Positions 21,349-33,174 of a DNA stretch of 64,000 nt are shown one piece after another (position 1 is the first letter of the stretch; the number at the start of each line of letters is the position of its first letter). This DNA is from Acrasis kona (taxonomy: Eukaryota > Heterolobosea > Eutetramitea > Acrasida > Acrasidae): contig JAOPGA020001376.1 of assembly GCA_026419775.2 (NCBI GenBank), forward strand, positions 36,298 to 100,297. Reading direction: 5' to 3'. The position numbers and the translations under genes were made by a program. The notes under the pieces were generated by a model. That model searched no databases. It had not been told where the DNA came from and saw nothing but the letters and a program-made list of their open reading frames with translations.

Positions 21349-21520
21349 ATCGCCCTACTTTTGTGTCAAGTTCCGAATCCAAAGAGATTCCGTCACTGGA
21401 GAAATGACCGTCGAGAGTTTTTGTTCAATATGTTGAGGTTATAAACAATAATGATTTTATGATTTTTACATTTCAATTACTGTGGCATCTTCCATACTGC
21501 TCAACTCTGTGTCGTCCCTC
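21349..21520 (+). repeat. Direct duplication, copy B (SIRT 3' remnant plus true OSCA end)
   Basis: 172 nt matching copy A at 19843-20030. The sirtuin remnant keeps its frame to the same FCSIC stop but lacks five codons. The part encoding the OSCA C-terminus is the functional copy. Few substitutions separate the copies. Confidence 0.92.
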
Positions 21521-24157
21521 CTAGTCATCAACTCTGCAGCTTCATATTCAATTTGACTCCTGATTCTAGGATCAGTTTCCATGGAGTATGGAGATAGGTA
21601 ACTCTCTTTGAACTTATCCAGATATTGAACATTAATAGAGTCAGCATCATCTGACTTTTGTGAGATTAAAGGAAAAGTAGGTGACTTGCTGTCATCATAC
21701 TTTTTCTCGACTACATCTAATCCGCTCCTGTACCTAACCGTCCATATAATTGAATAAATAAAAGTTATTATCAACAACAAGGATAAAACTGATGTATGCA
21801 TGTATGTATATGGACCTGATCGAGCAAAATAAATCACCATAAATGTTTGGAATATTAGTAAGCTGACCATCACAAGCACTGTAACAAGTTTTGTCTTTTC
21901 TCTGTAAGCCCACAAGTCCTTTATGACCTTGTGTGATGCTTTGGAGTTTTTATCATATAATATTGTAATGTTGTGTCTATCAATACAATACTTTGAGATG
22001 GAGTAAACGAGACCAACAAAAAGAATTAAGGGAGAGAAAACAGAATAACTAATCGCAATTGCGAAAAAAGAAATCAAGAATGAATATTCAAATCCGCTGT
22101 CAAATTCAGCGACATTTGTTGCCTCTTCCTTTTCTTCCTCTGTAATAGCATCTAAAAATTAAAATCTAATTTTTAAAATCAAAAAACTTACAATGTGACC
22201 TGTACAAGTATCTAACAAACGATGTGATACGGAGAACGTCAGCAGTGTTGCCGAGCAGAACATATTGAATGGAATAAATCAAGAAGAAGGCACCAGCAGC
22301 AGGTAAGAATATTCTATACAAGACTTCCTCAAAACTATTCTTCAAGGTTGACTCGATGATGGAATTTATAGACAATTGTAACAAGGAAGGAAGAATTAAA
22401 GTGGTCAGACACAAGTACACATACAACCGCATCAAATTAATTCTATGAATTTGACTCTTGCTCTTATATCTCTCGATACCACTCAAGTAATATAGAATCA
22501 GAGGAAGCACGTTTGACAAGATCACCAACAACAATGTAGGAATGTACTGAATAAGAAGGTCACCAACCACATTTTCTCTAAATTTCTGGAAACGAGTGTA
22601 CAACCAACCCTTAAAAGTTTAAGATTTTAGCAAAATAAATTCTACTTACATTACTCATCCAAGCAGAAAATAAATTTAAAATGGATAGTGGACTTGTGAA
22701 AAATATTAACAAAACTGCAAGAATAGCGTGGACAAAGAATACACGTAAGTTTCGACTCCTGGATCTAATGTTATAATTTTCCCATATAATGTCATCTGGC
22801 TCCCTTGCACGGAATACTCTAAATTTTAGTCCATTGGAATTCAAATATTTTCTTCCATTGTTTCCTGATTTTACGCAACTAACAACAGAGGATATGTTCT
22901 AATAGGTTACATCAGACACGGTCAACACAAAAATATTACCTTAAAGATTACAAAAGCACTTCCCGTACTAGTCAATGGTACTTCGTTCAGATCCTGTATC
23001 TGTTCCCGTACCGTTTGTTTGCGATCCTCAAGATGTGATAATTGGTCAACCCGAGATGAACAACAACCAACACCTTTAAAACAAGAACAAGTTCTGGGTC
23101 TTTTACCAGTTTTTTCGATCACAGCTTCAACATGTCTAATTTTATTTTCAATGTCATTCAACTTTCTATGCAGTACAATCTTTTGGCTCGTGTCTAACAC
23201 TATTCTCGCACTATAGATCTGACTTGGGTATAACTGTTCGAAGGCTTCTCTTAACTTCTCATTATCAATTAAATCTTTTGGTAGTCCGGATACTTCTGCT
23301 GTGAAATTACTGACCCGACCATATATGGTCTCATCTTTGTTGTATCGGAAGGATCCAGACCCTCTTTGAACAAAAGTAGCAGAGTGGAACCTGTTCAAGA
23401 AGAACAAAAAAACAGCACTATTAATTTTAAAAAAAATGTGTCGAGATGTTGAGCTCACCTAAAAAGAACAGTCAAAGTGACATGTGCCCATAATTTATGG
23501 TAACTGTCTTGAACCGAAACGACAGTGGCTCTCACAAGGAAATAATCTGCTGCTTCAGTATAGTTGCGAGACCCTAATTTGATTAATGTTAAAAAAAAGA
23601 TTATGTATTACCATAATTTAGGTTGCTAGGTAGGGTAGGGCTTCCAGTTAAATGTATTGGCAGTAATATTGTTAAAGCCAGAAAAGTACAAATGGATAGG
23701 GCTAGTAACATCTAATTGATGAGTTTTCGGTTTCCAATAATTAAAATACTTGTTTTGAGAACCACATGTAAACTCCTGCCTCTTGGCCGTATGTTGCCCC
23801 AAACTTTTCATACTCAGAAACACTAAATAGCCATTTATATATCCTACTTCCGAACCTCGTAAGAGGGTTGCTGGGTGGCGACAATTCTTCAAGTTGAATT
23901 GAATCTAATTCAGCATCACTTTCACTGATCGACCGTTTGTTTCTCTGGTTCTGATGGTGTTAAAACTATCTATTATATATACAAACCTTATATAAAGCCG
24001 TTCTTCGGTAGAACACAAAAAATATAAATAAAGCAATAAAGAATATAATACTATCCAAGGTCACCACAAACGTCAATCCAAAAGTGCTGAACGGTAGAGC
24101 TGGTATCTTGAAGCCGGTGCTGTTGTTCGATGTACCATTGGTGGCAACACTTGACAT
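21466..24157 (-). CDS. OSCA/TMEM63 (CSC1-like) ion channel, eight exons, 796 aa
   Basis: Exons on the minus strand: 24157-23987, 23950-23750, 23711-23612, 23573-23459, 23390-22940, 22898-22650, 22609-22192, 22151-21466. Introns are 36-41 nt except one of 68 nt. The family forms osmotically or mechanically gated cation channels in the plasma membrane or organelles. One N-terminal helix (FGLTFVVTLDSIIFFIALF) is followed by the conserved soluble loop with VSGLPKD and a coiled-coil hairpin, then the 7TM pore core with SNVLPLILYYLS and FSPLILFVGLVY. The ATG at 24157 follows a few codons of open frame. The Cys-rich CSCFKGVGCCSS in the loop may be acylated. Its 3' end is part of the duplication. Confidence 0.9.
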
Positions 24158-24286
24158 GTTCCAAAGCAAGTGGTTGATTCAACTTTTCGCGGATTGATTG
24201 ACACACATCAAAAAACAATTGTCAAGATATCACACCAAATTAATAGAAGAACAAAAAACTGGTTCGAATAATAACATTTATATAAC

Positions 24287-24954
24287 TCAATCCTCTTGCA
24301 TTATATCATCAATATTAATTTCTTCCACAATTTCATTTTTAAAGATTGGTTTACTTTCAAAGGGATTTGAGGCCATCTCTACGTCCGAAGGTGTAATATT
24401 ATGTGGTCCTCTTGTCTTCTCGTAAGCCTCTTTTATAATTAAATTTGGGTCTTTATAAAGTACAATTTCCCTGTTAATTAGTATGACCATATACACAAAG
24501 CAACTTACTGTGAAGGTTTTTTTACTTTCAAGAAATGAGAAAGTATGTTATGGGGGAGAATGCTTGTAACATGTTTGAGGTTTTCTTCTTTTATTATTTT
24601 TGGTATAATCTCTTCGGTTTTCTTCTCTTCGACTGGGGGTGTATATAACATTAAAGCTTTTTGTTGTTTCCTGTGAGACCTCGAAAGACTCGTTGGTGAA
24701 ACCGAAGATGTTGGTGGTGATACACTGTGGCTTATTGTTTTGGGAGCTTTGTTTATAATAATATGGGGTGGTAGAGGGGGTGATTTTTCATAAGTAATTT
24801 GGGTGGAGCTTCCGTTGTTCAATTTTAATTCTGATATACGAAGGGATAACTCCTCCGAAAGATAACGTTTATGCATTCTGAAGCAATCGATATCATCCTC
24901 ACTTTCAAGTCCGAACTCGGTACTATGTAACCTCTTCCGATGAAGCAATGACAT
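24287..24954 (-). CDS. Hypothetical Ser/Pro-rich protein, two exons, 209 aa
   Basis: Exons 24954-24509 and 24470-24287 with a 38-nt intron (donor GTAAGT, acceptor AACAG). The protein begins MSLLHRKRLHS, has a low-complexity Ser/Pro middle (SPPTSSVSPTSLS) and an acidic C-terminus ending IDDIMQED. No domain is recognised. The frame extends upstream to 25167, but that would overlap the FAD synthase coding start on the other strand, so the ATG at 24954 is preferred. It shares a 52-nt divergent promoter gap with FAD synthase. Confidence 0.65.
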
Positions 24955-25006
24955 TGTCTGTCCTTTTTTTAGAGTTTGTAAGTGATTCCGGTTGGTTGAT
25001 TTGTTG

Positions 25007-25870
25007 ATGGGAGAAGAAACATCGTGGTGGAAACACAGCGACGCTTTGGCGTTTGTGGAACAAGAGCTTAGGTTAATACGAACTAACATACATGACAAAG
25101 AAAAAAATGTTTGTGAATCAGACATTCCGATCTTCGATAAGGTGAAATTATCAGTGGACATTATCACACAGGCTTTCGATAAATACGGTTATCTTGCGCT
25201 CGGTTATAATGGGGGTAAAGACTCTATAGTCTTGGTCAATCTTGTTATAATGTCCTTGATACATCAAGCAAAAAGAAATCGTGCAGGTGAACATTCGCAA
25301 TGTACCCCTCATGATGTGGAGATTGCATTTCAACAACTAAGGGAGAAAGTTTTGTGCTTCCACTTCTTGTCAAGTGATTCTTTTGTAGAGATGGACGAAT
25401 TTATTCAATCCTCATCAAAACTGTATGTAAGCACGTTGTAAAAGCAACATTATAACACAACCAGGTATAATGTACAAGTGATGCTTGTTGATGGTACGAA
25501 GGGGTACAAATGTGCTCTCGAGGAGATCGTAAGACAATATCCACAATTCAAAGGTGTTCTGATGGGCACAAGAAGAATTGATCCACATGGTGAGAACATG
25601 CGCTACTTTGAACCTACAACTAAGGGTTGGCCAGATATGATGAGGGTATCCCCCGTATTGGAGTGGGATTATTGTGACATTTGGCACCTTCTTCGCGGGT
25701 TGAGTATACCTTACTGCTCTTTATATGACAGTGGATATACATCACTTGGGTGTACCAAAGACACTTTACCAAATCCCCTCCTCAAAAAAGACAATGGAGA
25801 ATATACACCAGCGTATACATTACTAGATGGATCGATGGAGAGGGCAGGAAGAAAAGGGAACCAAATTTAA
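25007..25870 (+). CDS. FAD synthase (FMN adenylyltransferase), two exons, 273 aa
   Basis: Exons 25007-25422 and 25465-25870 with a 42-nt intron (GTATGT donor). The enzyme transfers AMP from ATP to FMN to make FAD. It belongs to the PAPS-reductase-like fold: the PP-loop-type motif GYNGGKDS is at ~66-73; the C-terminal half has GTRRIDPHGENMRYFEPTT, GWPDMMRVSPVLEW and IPYCSLYDSGYTSLG, all typical of yeast FAD1 and the FLAD1 synthase domain. The MoCF-like domain found in animal FLAD1 is absent, as in fungi. The upstream in-frame TTG at 24992 is not used as start; the first ATG is at 25007. Confidence 0.92.
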
Positions 25871-26122
25871 ATTATATAAAGTTTTGTTCGAGTACTTTCA
25901 TTGCAATGTACAAAAGTTGGTATCCATCATACAAATCAACATCACTTAAATCGTCAAATTCAATTGAATTAAATTCATAACTAGAAATGTTTTTTATTTC
26001 TTTCAATCTCTTTCCCTGCTTTTAAATTTGTATTCAAGACACACCCGATGTCACAACCGCACATAACGTACCTGTTCATTGTAACGAAGTGTGATCTTTG
26101 AAGTTTTCCGCATTCTTACAAA

Positions 26123-27622
26123 ATGTCCAAACAGATGGGGTTCTCACCATACTCTTGCCAGCCCTGTAGAGCGTCCCACAAAAAATGTGACAGGACCCTG
26201 CCATCATGCGGATGGTGTGCAAAGAGAGGAAAAGAGTGTCAGTGGGAGGCTACACCTAGATATCTACTCGGATTAAGGAATGAGATTAGACAAAAAGAAA
26301 AGAATAAGAAAAGCACCAAAAATCACAACTTATTTATACTTTCTGAGCTGGTTCAAATAAAGGAAGTTTCTTCCATTCTAATGAACGTCATGCCCCTACT
26401 CCCCCCATCAACTGTAGCAAGTCTTTATCAACAAATAATAGAGGATCATGGAGGAGGTGTTGCAGATGCATCCAAAGGTGAGGTTGCAGCACCGGAAAGT
26501 CCGCCATCAAACATTGAGAGAGCTTACATAAATTTATTCATATCCTACTGCTGCATAGGATCCTCCGAAAATAAAATAGCCACAGGGAACTATTTTTACT
26601 ACGAAGCTTTGAAAGTGTTCAGCTTGATGGGAGTAAATGTTTTGGAAGTTGAGGAGCCAATCGCTGATTATCTCGAGGCATGTTGTTTTGCTCATTTATG
26701 TTCGTACTATATACACAGTGGGGACATGTCCTCCGCCAGTACATGCATACAGAAGGTATGGCGCTTCATAGAGATTGTTGATAGGACTGGGTTGGATTTG
26801 GATCAGCCAAGTAGATCAAGACATAACTTTTTGACGCATCGCTGTTTCTGGAACGCAGCCATCATCAACAATTCAGTTGACTGCCAAATGTTGGTCAAGT
26901 TGTTTTTGAGATTGAGTTTCCTCGACTTTGCATACTTTTACCCACATTTGCCTTTTGACCATTCGTATACATGTTTTATCGAACGACTCGGGTCGGACAT
27001 TAGGAGTGGTCGACATTCGGAAGTACTTTCCCTTGAGACACTATCAAAGTGCATGGACTTTTTTAGAATCAGCGAAAGAAATTTTTTGTCAACATTACTA
27101 CAATATGCTTCACATGGTTACCGTATTGATTTATTGAGGCAGAACACTACCGAATTGACACCAGAAATAATAGAATCTGCCAACAGCGTTATAAATTGCA
27201 TCAACTTGGACAAATATACAAAATATCCTGTTTGGCAGCCGATTTTGAGTTCTACGAAAGTTCACACGGAGTTGTACAACCTCGCCACAACAATTGAGCA
27301 AAGAGAAACATTGCTACCCATGCTTTTAAAAGAACGTACATTTTTGACATCAGCGCAAAAGAAATATAACATTCAAGAACAATCCTTCACAAACATACTT
27401 TTATATTTAAATCACATCATTGAAGGTAATGAGGATGAATATGAGGACACATTGCGAGAGTTTGATATTGTTTCGGACAACCTTTCACAAGGAGTCACTA
27501 ACGAACCGGACTTTGCGTTGGAACAACAAGACGAACTTATATTACCGCCATTAGATGAAATTGAATTTCAAACAGAGGAGTCGAGAGACATTAATAAATT
27601 TCTTGATGCGCTGTTTATGTAA
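26123..27622 (+). CDS. Zn2Cys6 (GAL4-type) transcription regulator, 499 aa
   Basis: The N-terminus carries a complete binuclear zinc cluster: C12, C15, C22, C29, C32, C39 (spacing 2-6-6-2-6), with basic residues between Cys 2 and 3. A Lys-rich linker follows (EKNKKSTKN). The middle, ~90-330, resembles the helical middle homology region of fungal regulators (LFISYCCIGSSENKIATGNY, ALKVFSLMGVN). The C-terminus is acidic and could activate transcription. Such proteins bind CGG half-sites in fungi; outside fungi they are scattered among amoeboid protists. The gene has one exon. Confidence 0.88.
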   Translation: MSKQMGFSPYSCQPCRASHKKCDRTLPSCGWCAKRGKECQWEATPRYLLGLRNEIRQKEKNKKSTKNHNLFILSELVQIKEVSSILMNVMPLLPPSTVASLYQQIIEDHGGGVADASKGEVAAPESPPSNIERAYINLFISYCCIGSSENKIATGNYFYYEALKVFSLMGVNVLEVEEPIADYLEACCFAHLCSYYIHSGDMSSASTCIQKVWRFIEIVDRTGLDLDQPSRSRHNFLTHRCFWNAAIINNSVDCQMLVKLFLRLSFLDFAYFYPHLPFDHSYTCFIERLGSDIRSGRHSEVLSLETLSKCMDFFRISERNFLSTLLQYASHGYRIDLLRQNTTELTPEIIESANSVINCINLDKYTKYPVWQPILSSTKVHTELYNLATTIEQRETLLPMLLKERTFLTSAQKKYNIQEQSFTNILLYLNHIIEGNEDEYEDTLREFDIVSDNLSQGVTNEPDFALEQQDELILPPLDEIEFQTEESRDINKFLDALFM

Positions 27623-28062
27623 ATAAAGATTTATTACACAATTTATATTCTTGATTTCTTCCGAAATTTATGATCCAAATATTCTACTCTTTACTACTTT
27701 GTGTTGAATGACCCGTCATGTTCTGGATTGGTAAGCTCTCTTTGGCCTACCACGTCCTAAAATCGGCAGATAATAGACTATATGTATAGCACAACAACGT
27801 TGTCAACGGGCTTCTCTTTCATAAGTATTTTGTCTAATAAAAATCATAATTTTATTTTCGGGTGATTCTTCCAAAATGTCAAATTCTATTTTTAATATTT
27901 ATTTGATGGACAACTAGAACGGCAGTTAATGTGACCGTTTCTTGATTTCGAACAACCAGGTTTAAAATCAATTGACAATCGCTGATACAAAAACAAAAAA
28001 GTTACACCACAAGCAGATAGTACTGTATAAGCGTCTGTATTGATACACCTTCTAATCATAAT
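27623..28062. other. Intergenic, cyclin promoter region
   Basis: About 440 nt of AT-rich DNA between the Zn2Cys6 gene and the cyclin gene. A minus-strand frame at 27892-28083 overlaps the cyclin start and lacks support. No other feature seen. Confidence 0.5.
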
Positions 28063-29268
28063 ATGAACACACACATTGCCCAATACAACGACGAGAACAG
28101 TGTTATCAATCGCTTAAAATTGCCAGTGTATAACAAGGCTACAATCTCAAGTACTTTATCTGCACGTGGTCCAAGCACAACTTTTATGGGAACTAAGCCA
28201 AGCCAAAGTACAGTTAGAGCCCCCTTATCAAATATATCAAACCAACCAGCAAGACAGGCACCAATAGCACCAAAGAACTATGTAGCAAAAGTCCCGATTT
28301 CAAGTACAACTCAAACAATCCAAGCACCAACTTCAGTTCCTTCAACATTCAAGCAACCTCAACCTGCAGTCAGACAAATTACTCCAGCAGTAATTCACGT
28401 ACCTCACTTTGTAACAAGAAATCCCCCAGAGAGCCCTAAGATCGACTCACAATACTCAAACGATCCTCAACATGTTACAGAGTTTACTCACGACATTATG
28501 GAGCACTACCAAAGAATTGAACTCAAGTACATGCCGTCCTCAAACTACATGGAGAAGCAAGCAGAGATCAACACAACACACAGAGCAATTGTTGTTGACT
28601 GGTTGAGCCAACTTCACTACCAATGGAAAATGCTTCCTGACACTATCTACCTCTGCGTGAACATTATGGACAGATTTTTGAGTATCAAGGCAGTTTCAAG
28701 AGACCGCTTCCAACAACTTGCCGTTACTTGCCTTTTGATTGCTTGCAAGTATGAGGAAATCTGTTGCCCAGCCATCAAGGCATTGGTGAATGCTGCTGGT
28801 GACCAATTCACGGTTGAAGAAGTTATAAGAATGGAAAGAATTGTACTAAGCAACCTAGACTTCAACGTGACTGTCGCAACTCTCTATCCTTTCCTCAAGA
28901 GATACCTCAAGTGTGGTAGGTGCGAGGAGAACATGGATGTTGTTTGGACAACACAATACATTTGTGAGATGTCACTAAGCGAGTATCAATCACTTCAATA
29001 CACCCCATCTATGATGGCATGCTCAGCAATCTATTTGGCAAATAGATTAAACAATGTTGAGAACCCATGGAACCGCAACCTTGAATACTACACTGGTAGA
29101 CAGGTATCAGACATTATGCCATGCGTCAAGTTTTTATGGGACTCCTTAAAAAACCAAAACCGTAACAGCAAGCTAATGACGGTCAAGAAGAAGTTCGCAT
29201 CCGTCAGAAGAAATGAAGTCACCAAACTCGTGTTGAAGGCGATTGCATCGGCCAACCTTGTTTTGTAG
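28063..29268 (+). CDS. B-type mitotic cyclin, 401 aa
   Basis: Regulatory subunit of a cyclin-dependent kinase. The N-terminal ~150 residues are disordered and carry a perfect destruction box R52-APLSNIS-N60 (RxxLxxxxN), which would allow APC/C-driven degradation at mitotic exit. The cyclin box starts near residue 168 with HRAIVVDWLSQLHYQWKM, followed by YLCVNIMDRFLS, CLLIACKYEEI and a C-terminal cyclin fold (LYPFLKRYLKCG, MMACSAIYLANR). The classical MRAIL is HRAIV here. Single exon, ATG at 28063. Confidence 0.93.
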   Translation: MNTHIAQYNDENSVINRLKLPVYNKATISSTLSARGPSTTFMGTKPSQSTVRAPLSNISNQPARQAPIAPKNYVAKVPISSTTQTIQAPTSVPSTFKQPQPAVRQITPAVIHVPHFVTRNPPESPKIDSQYSNDPQHVTEFTHDIMEHYQRIELKYMPSSNYMEKQAEINTTHRAIVVDWLSQLHYQWKMLPDTIYLCVNIMDRFLSIKAVSRDRFQQLAVTCLLIACKYEEICCPAIKALVNAAGDQFTVEEVIRMERIVLSNLDFNVTVATLYPFLKRYLKCGRCEENMDVVWTTQYICEMSLSEYQSLQYTPSMMACSAIYLANRLNNVENPWNRNLEYYTGRQVSDIMPCVKFLWDSLKNQNRNSKLMTVKKKFASVRRNEVTKLVLKAIASANLVL

Positions 29269-29392
29269 ATTCCTCTACTCGGTTCGAAAACTACTTGTAA
29301 TTATACCTTTTTGTTTGAAGCATTCGAAGAGATCTCTTTGCTTATTAAAATGAAGTTATTAAAATCTATTTATTCAATTCTAAAAATGTCTT

Positions 29393-30553
29393 TTATTGTC
29401 TATGTACATGAGACTCTCCATGCTTCAACGTTATAAAAAAGTCCTTGTCCTCATTATTTTCAACAACTAATTTTTCTAGTCTCTGCTTTGGCTCCAAGAT
29501 TGGTTCCGTCGTCAAAACAAAAGTACCCCAATGCATGCCCACGGAATGTTTAGCATGTATTTCTTTTGCAATAACGAAAGCCTCTTCTGGATTGACGTGC
29601 TCGTTCTTCATGAACCACCTTGGTTCATAAGCGCCGATGGGGATCATTGCAAAATCAATTCCACCATTTGGTTTGCTAAATCTTTCACCAATGGCTTTGA
29701 AGATGTGTTCGTTGTATCCAGTGTCTCCGCAGTGGAATAAAACTCTATTTGGTAGCTCTGAATTTGTTGGTTTGTAAACTAGACCCCATGCTCCCCAAAG
29801 TGTGGCGTTGCGGTCGCGACCTGTCCTTAGAGACCAGTGTTGGACAGGAAGGAAAGTTAATTTAATTGAGCCGTGGACATTGTTGCCTGTTTTTGGATCG
29901 TGTTCGAAATCTTGCCACCAATCTAGCTCGACGACATTTTCTTCCTTGATGCCTTCGATGTAATCCAAGAACCATTTTTTTAATTTGTAGGGAACGTAGA
30001 ATACTACATTCTTGTGGTGTTCTACGATTTTTGAAACAGCGTCATAATCAAGGTGATCATAGTGGTTGTGGGATATAATCACAATGTCGATCTGGGGCAG
30101 TTCTGATATTTGACATGGAACTGGTCTAAGTCTGGATGGCCCTGCGAATTGAACGAAACTTGCCCTGTTGCTAAAAACAGGGTCGGTCAAGATGTTGTAT
30201 CCTCCAACTTGACATAAAAAAGTAGAATGTCCAATCCATGAGTACTGTATTGTGTTGTTTTCTTGTGGGTTTCTAACTAGATTCCAATCGAATGATACAT
30301 TTGGCATCTCCTCTTCTGATGGTACTTTGTTATTTGATGTCGCCATCTCATACTGCAACTTTAATATGTCTGAAAATCCTTTATGCTTGTAGCTTGAACT
30401 CCACTCTGGCGGAATTTGGAATGTTCCATCTTTTGTATGATGTGATGGTGTAGAGGGGTTTGTCACTAATGGGGGTTGCATCGATTGACCTAATGATGCC
30501 ATATTTGAGTATGTTGGTGTAATTCGCTTGTTTTTTAGAATGTTGCGCAGCAT
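29393..30553 (-). CDS. NAPE-PLD-like metallo-beta-lactamase-fold hydrolase, 386 aa
   Basis: Closely resembles N-acyl-phosphatidylethanolamine-hydrolysing phospholipase D, which releases N-acylethanolamines from membrane lipids. The metal motif SHNHYDHLD (HxHxDH) is near residue 163, preceded by GHSTFLCQVGGYNILTDPVF and followed by VQHWSLRTG, LFHCGDTGYN and VGMHWGTF, all in family order. The N-terminal ~45 residues (MLRNILKNKRITP..) are basic and variable. Length is close to the animal enzyme. Specificity for NAPE versus related phospholipids cannot be told from sequence. Confidence 0.9.
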   Translation of the reverse strand: MLRNILKNKRITPTYSNMASLGQSMQPPLVTNPSTPSHHTKDGTFQIPPEWSSSYKHKGFSDILKLQYEMATSNNKVPSEEEMPNVSFDWNLVRNPQENNTIQYSWIGHSTFLCQVGGYNILTDPVFSNRASFVQFAGPSRLRPVPCQISELPQIDIVIISHNHYDHLDYDAVSKIVEHHKNVVFYVPYKLKKWFLDYIEGIKEENVVELDWWQDFEHDPKTGNNVHGSIKLTFLPVQHWSLRTGRDRNATLWGAWGLVYKPTNSELPNRVLFHCGDTGYNEHIFKAIGERFSKPNGGIDFAMIPIGAYEPRWFMKNEHVNPEEAFVIAKEIHAKHSVGMHWGTFVLTTEPILEPKQRLEKLVVENNEDKDFFITLKHGESHVHRQ

Positions 30554-30700
30554 TTGTTACAATCCCGATGACCTTGAGTGTGGTACTTGAGCAATAATAA
30601 TTATCGGAAGTTGTAAGCGCGCGGCGGACGCTGTCGGATGGAATAGTTATAATTATTACAATTAAACAAGACACACATCACTCAAATACAATACCAATTT

Positions 30701-33174
30701 TTATTCATCATTACCTCTGAAGCTCAACTTGACGCTCAACTCACGAATCTGCCTTTGTAAATCCTCCTTCTCTCTTCTCTCCTTTTGCAAAGCATAATCC
30801 AATTGAGAACTCTTTTCCTTCCACGTGGTCAATTCGTTCCTTACGTCTCTCAAATCCTTCTCGACCTCCTCTTGTCTTCTCGCATCTTGTTCGGATTTCT
30901 TAGAAGCACGAGAAATCTCTCTTTCGTTCTTCTTTTCTGTTCTCTTGTGTTCAGCAATCTCTTGTGAAAGTTTTTCGACCTTTTGGTTGGTTTCTCTAAT
31001 TTGTGATTCTAATTTTGATTTTTGTTGTTCGCTCAATTGTAAATTTGCACGTTCGAGGTCAACCTTGTTCAAAGCATCTTGTGCGTCGCGTTTAGAAGTT
31101 GCCAACTTGCTTTCCACATTGATTCTCTCTTGGGCTTCCAAATCTGCTCTTTGTTTGCTTTCGTTCACTTCGACTTGCAATTGTTTTAATCTCTTTTCGA
31201 ATTTTGAAGTTGATGTGGTTAAATCTTCCAACTCTCCTAAAAGTTCGTCGTTTTGTTTTTGGAGGTCCTTGTATTGTTGGTCGGTTGCTTTGCGTGCTCT
31301 CTTTTCCTTATCGAGGAATTGATTGAGATTGAATAATTCTTGATCGAGTTGCTTCTTTGAATGTTGTTCCGCTCTGTAGCTGATTTCCATCTCTCTTAGG
31401 TTCATCTTGAGCTCATTGTTTGCGGAATTCAATTTATCTTTTTCTTCATTGTCTCTTCTCCTTGCATCGACTTCCTTGTCATTCTTCTTTTCGGAATCAT
31501 TAAGTTCCTTCGTGAGCTTTCTGTAATTCCTTTCTGCGTTCTTCTTTTCCTTTTCTAATTCTGCAACTTGTTCTTTGGCTTTGTTGAGATCGGCTTCGGA
31601 TTTCTTGATGTCTGCATCATTTTGTAATTGTGTTCTTTGGGCCTCTAATTGTGCTTGTTTGATTTGTTTGTGTAAATCTTCGACTTGTGCTTGAGATGTG
31701 CGACTTGAAGTTTCTTGTCTTAGTAGATCGGTCTTGAGTCTTGCCAATTCAGACTTTAAGCGATCGCGTTCGGATTCGGCGTCCGATAAGTCCTTTTCAA
31801 GATTGTCGATGCGATCTTTGTGGTCCCTTACGGAAGTTTGAAGTGATTTGACGTCGTTGAGTTCCTTGTTTCTTAATAACTTGCTTCCTCTTACGGTCTT
31901 CTTTTCCTTTTCGTCATCTTCATCTTCGGGTTCTTGATCTAACTGCTCTTGTCTTTGTGCTTTTTTGCGTGCTAGTAGTGCTGCGACGCGATCTGCGGTT
32001 TGTTTACTGCGTTCAAGTAGTTCCTCATCATCAACCTGTTTTTCTTCCTCTTTTTGTTGTTTTCTCTTCTCTTTTGCTTCGTCTACAAGTGGTGTGTTCT
32101 CTTCTTCTTCACTCTGTTTGGAATCATTGTTGGTTGACTTGTTTCCTCTTGGTGAGGGTGCTGGTGAAGGAGTAGCAGATTTTCCTCTTGGTGAAGGAGC
32201 AGGGGAGGGAGTTGCTGACTTTTGTCTTGGAGATGGAACGGGGGATGGAGAAGGAGATGGGGCTGCTGAATTTTGCTTTCTTGGTGATGGTTCGCTGGTG
32301 CTAACATCTTCACCCTGTACAGATTCTCTTGGTGATGGTTCAACATCATTGGATTTCTCTACAGTTACATTCTCTGCAGAGTCGGTTTGCTCTACATCTT
32401 GCTGAGATTGTTGATCAACCTCTCCGACAACTTCAGATTGTTCTTGAACTGGCTCTGGTACTGCCTCAGGTTGTTCTTCGTTTGGTTCTTGAACAACATC
32501 TTGAGCAGGTTCTGGTTGTTGTTCTTGGGCAGGTTCTGTTGTAACCTCCTGAGTTGACTCACTGGGCTCTTGAACAGATTCTACTTCTTTAGGTGCTTGA
32601 GCAGGTTCCTCCGTTGGTTGTGGTTGGGATGGTTCAGGCTCTGTCACAGCTTCATCTTCTTGGTTTTTAGCGGTTCTCTTTCTTCTTTCCCTTCTCTTCT
32701 TCTTATCACCATCCGCAGATTCGGTTTGCTCTGGCGCTTCCTGCGTTTGCTCGACCTGTACAGCTTCAACTTCAGTTGGTTGTGCTTCCTTCTTCTGATT
32801 TGCATTGTGCTTCTTTACAGCATTCAACCACGCAATCATCGAGCTTTCCTCTGGAGCTTCTGCATCTACATCATCTGCATCCAACAACCTTGGGATGTCG
32901 TTCTTCTCCGCGACTATATATTTTTAGTATACCAAAGTAATTATGTGGTCTAACCATCGAAAGCATAGTTGAGACGCTGTTCTCTTGAGTATTCATTTTT
33001 GATAGTATCAAAAGATACGTCTGATGTTGTTTCTGGGAAATTCTTACAAACAATTGCACAAAAGACAAGACCATCAGCTAGATCTGCACTGAAGTTAGTT
33101 GTCTCAATTCCATATGGTTTTGAAGACTCTTGGCACCATTTAAGCAGAGACTCCTTCGCACGTCTTGTCGCCAT
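30701..33174 (-). CDS. Calponin-homology plus coiled-coil protein, two exons, 810 aa
   Basis: Exons 33174-32955 and 32913-30701, with a 41-nt intron inside the CH domain (donor GTTAGA). The single CH domain spans ~1-105 (ESLLKWCQ, DGLVFCAIV, then AEKNDIPRLLDADDV and MIAWLNAVKKH) and probably binds actin or microtubules. Residues ~110-400 are Glu/Gln/Pro-rich with SPRGKSATPSPAPSP-type repeats, likely disordered and phosphorylatable. From ~410 to ~800 the sequence is a continuous heptad-patterned coiled coil. The layout recalls cortexillin-like bundlers but with one CH domain. A cytoskeletal cross-linker or scaffold role is inferred. Confidence 0.85.

Noticed and set aside
27892-28083. 63-codon minus-strand frame ending in a Cys-rich segment
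   Set aside because: Overlaps the cyclin start codon and has no signal peptide or splice partner.
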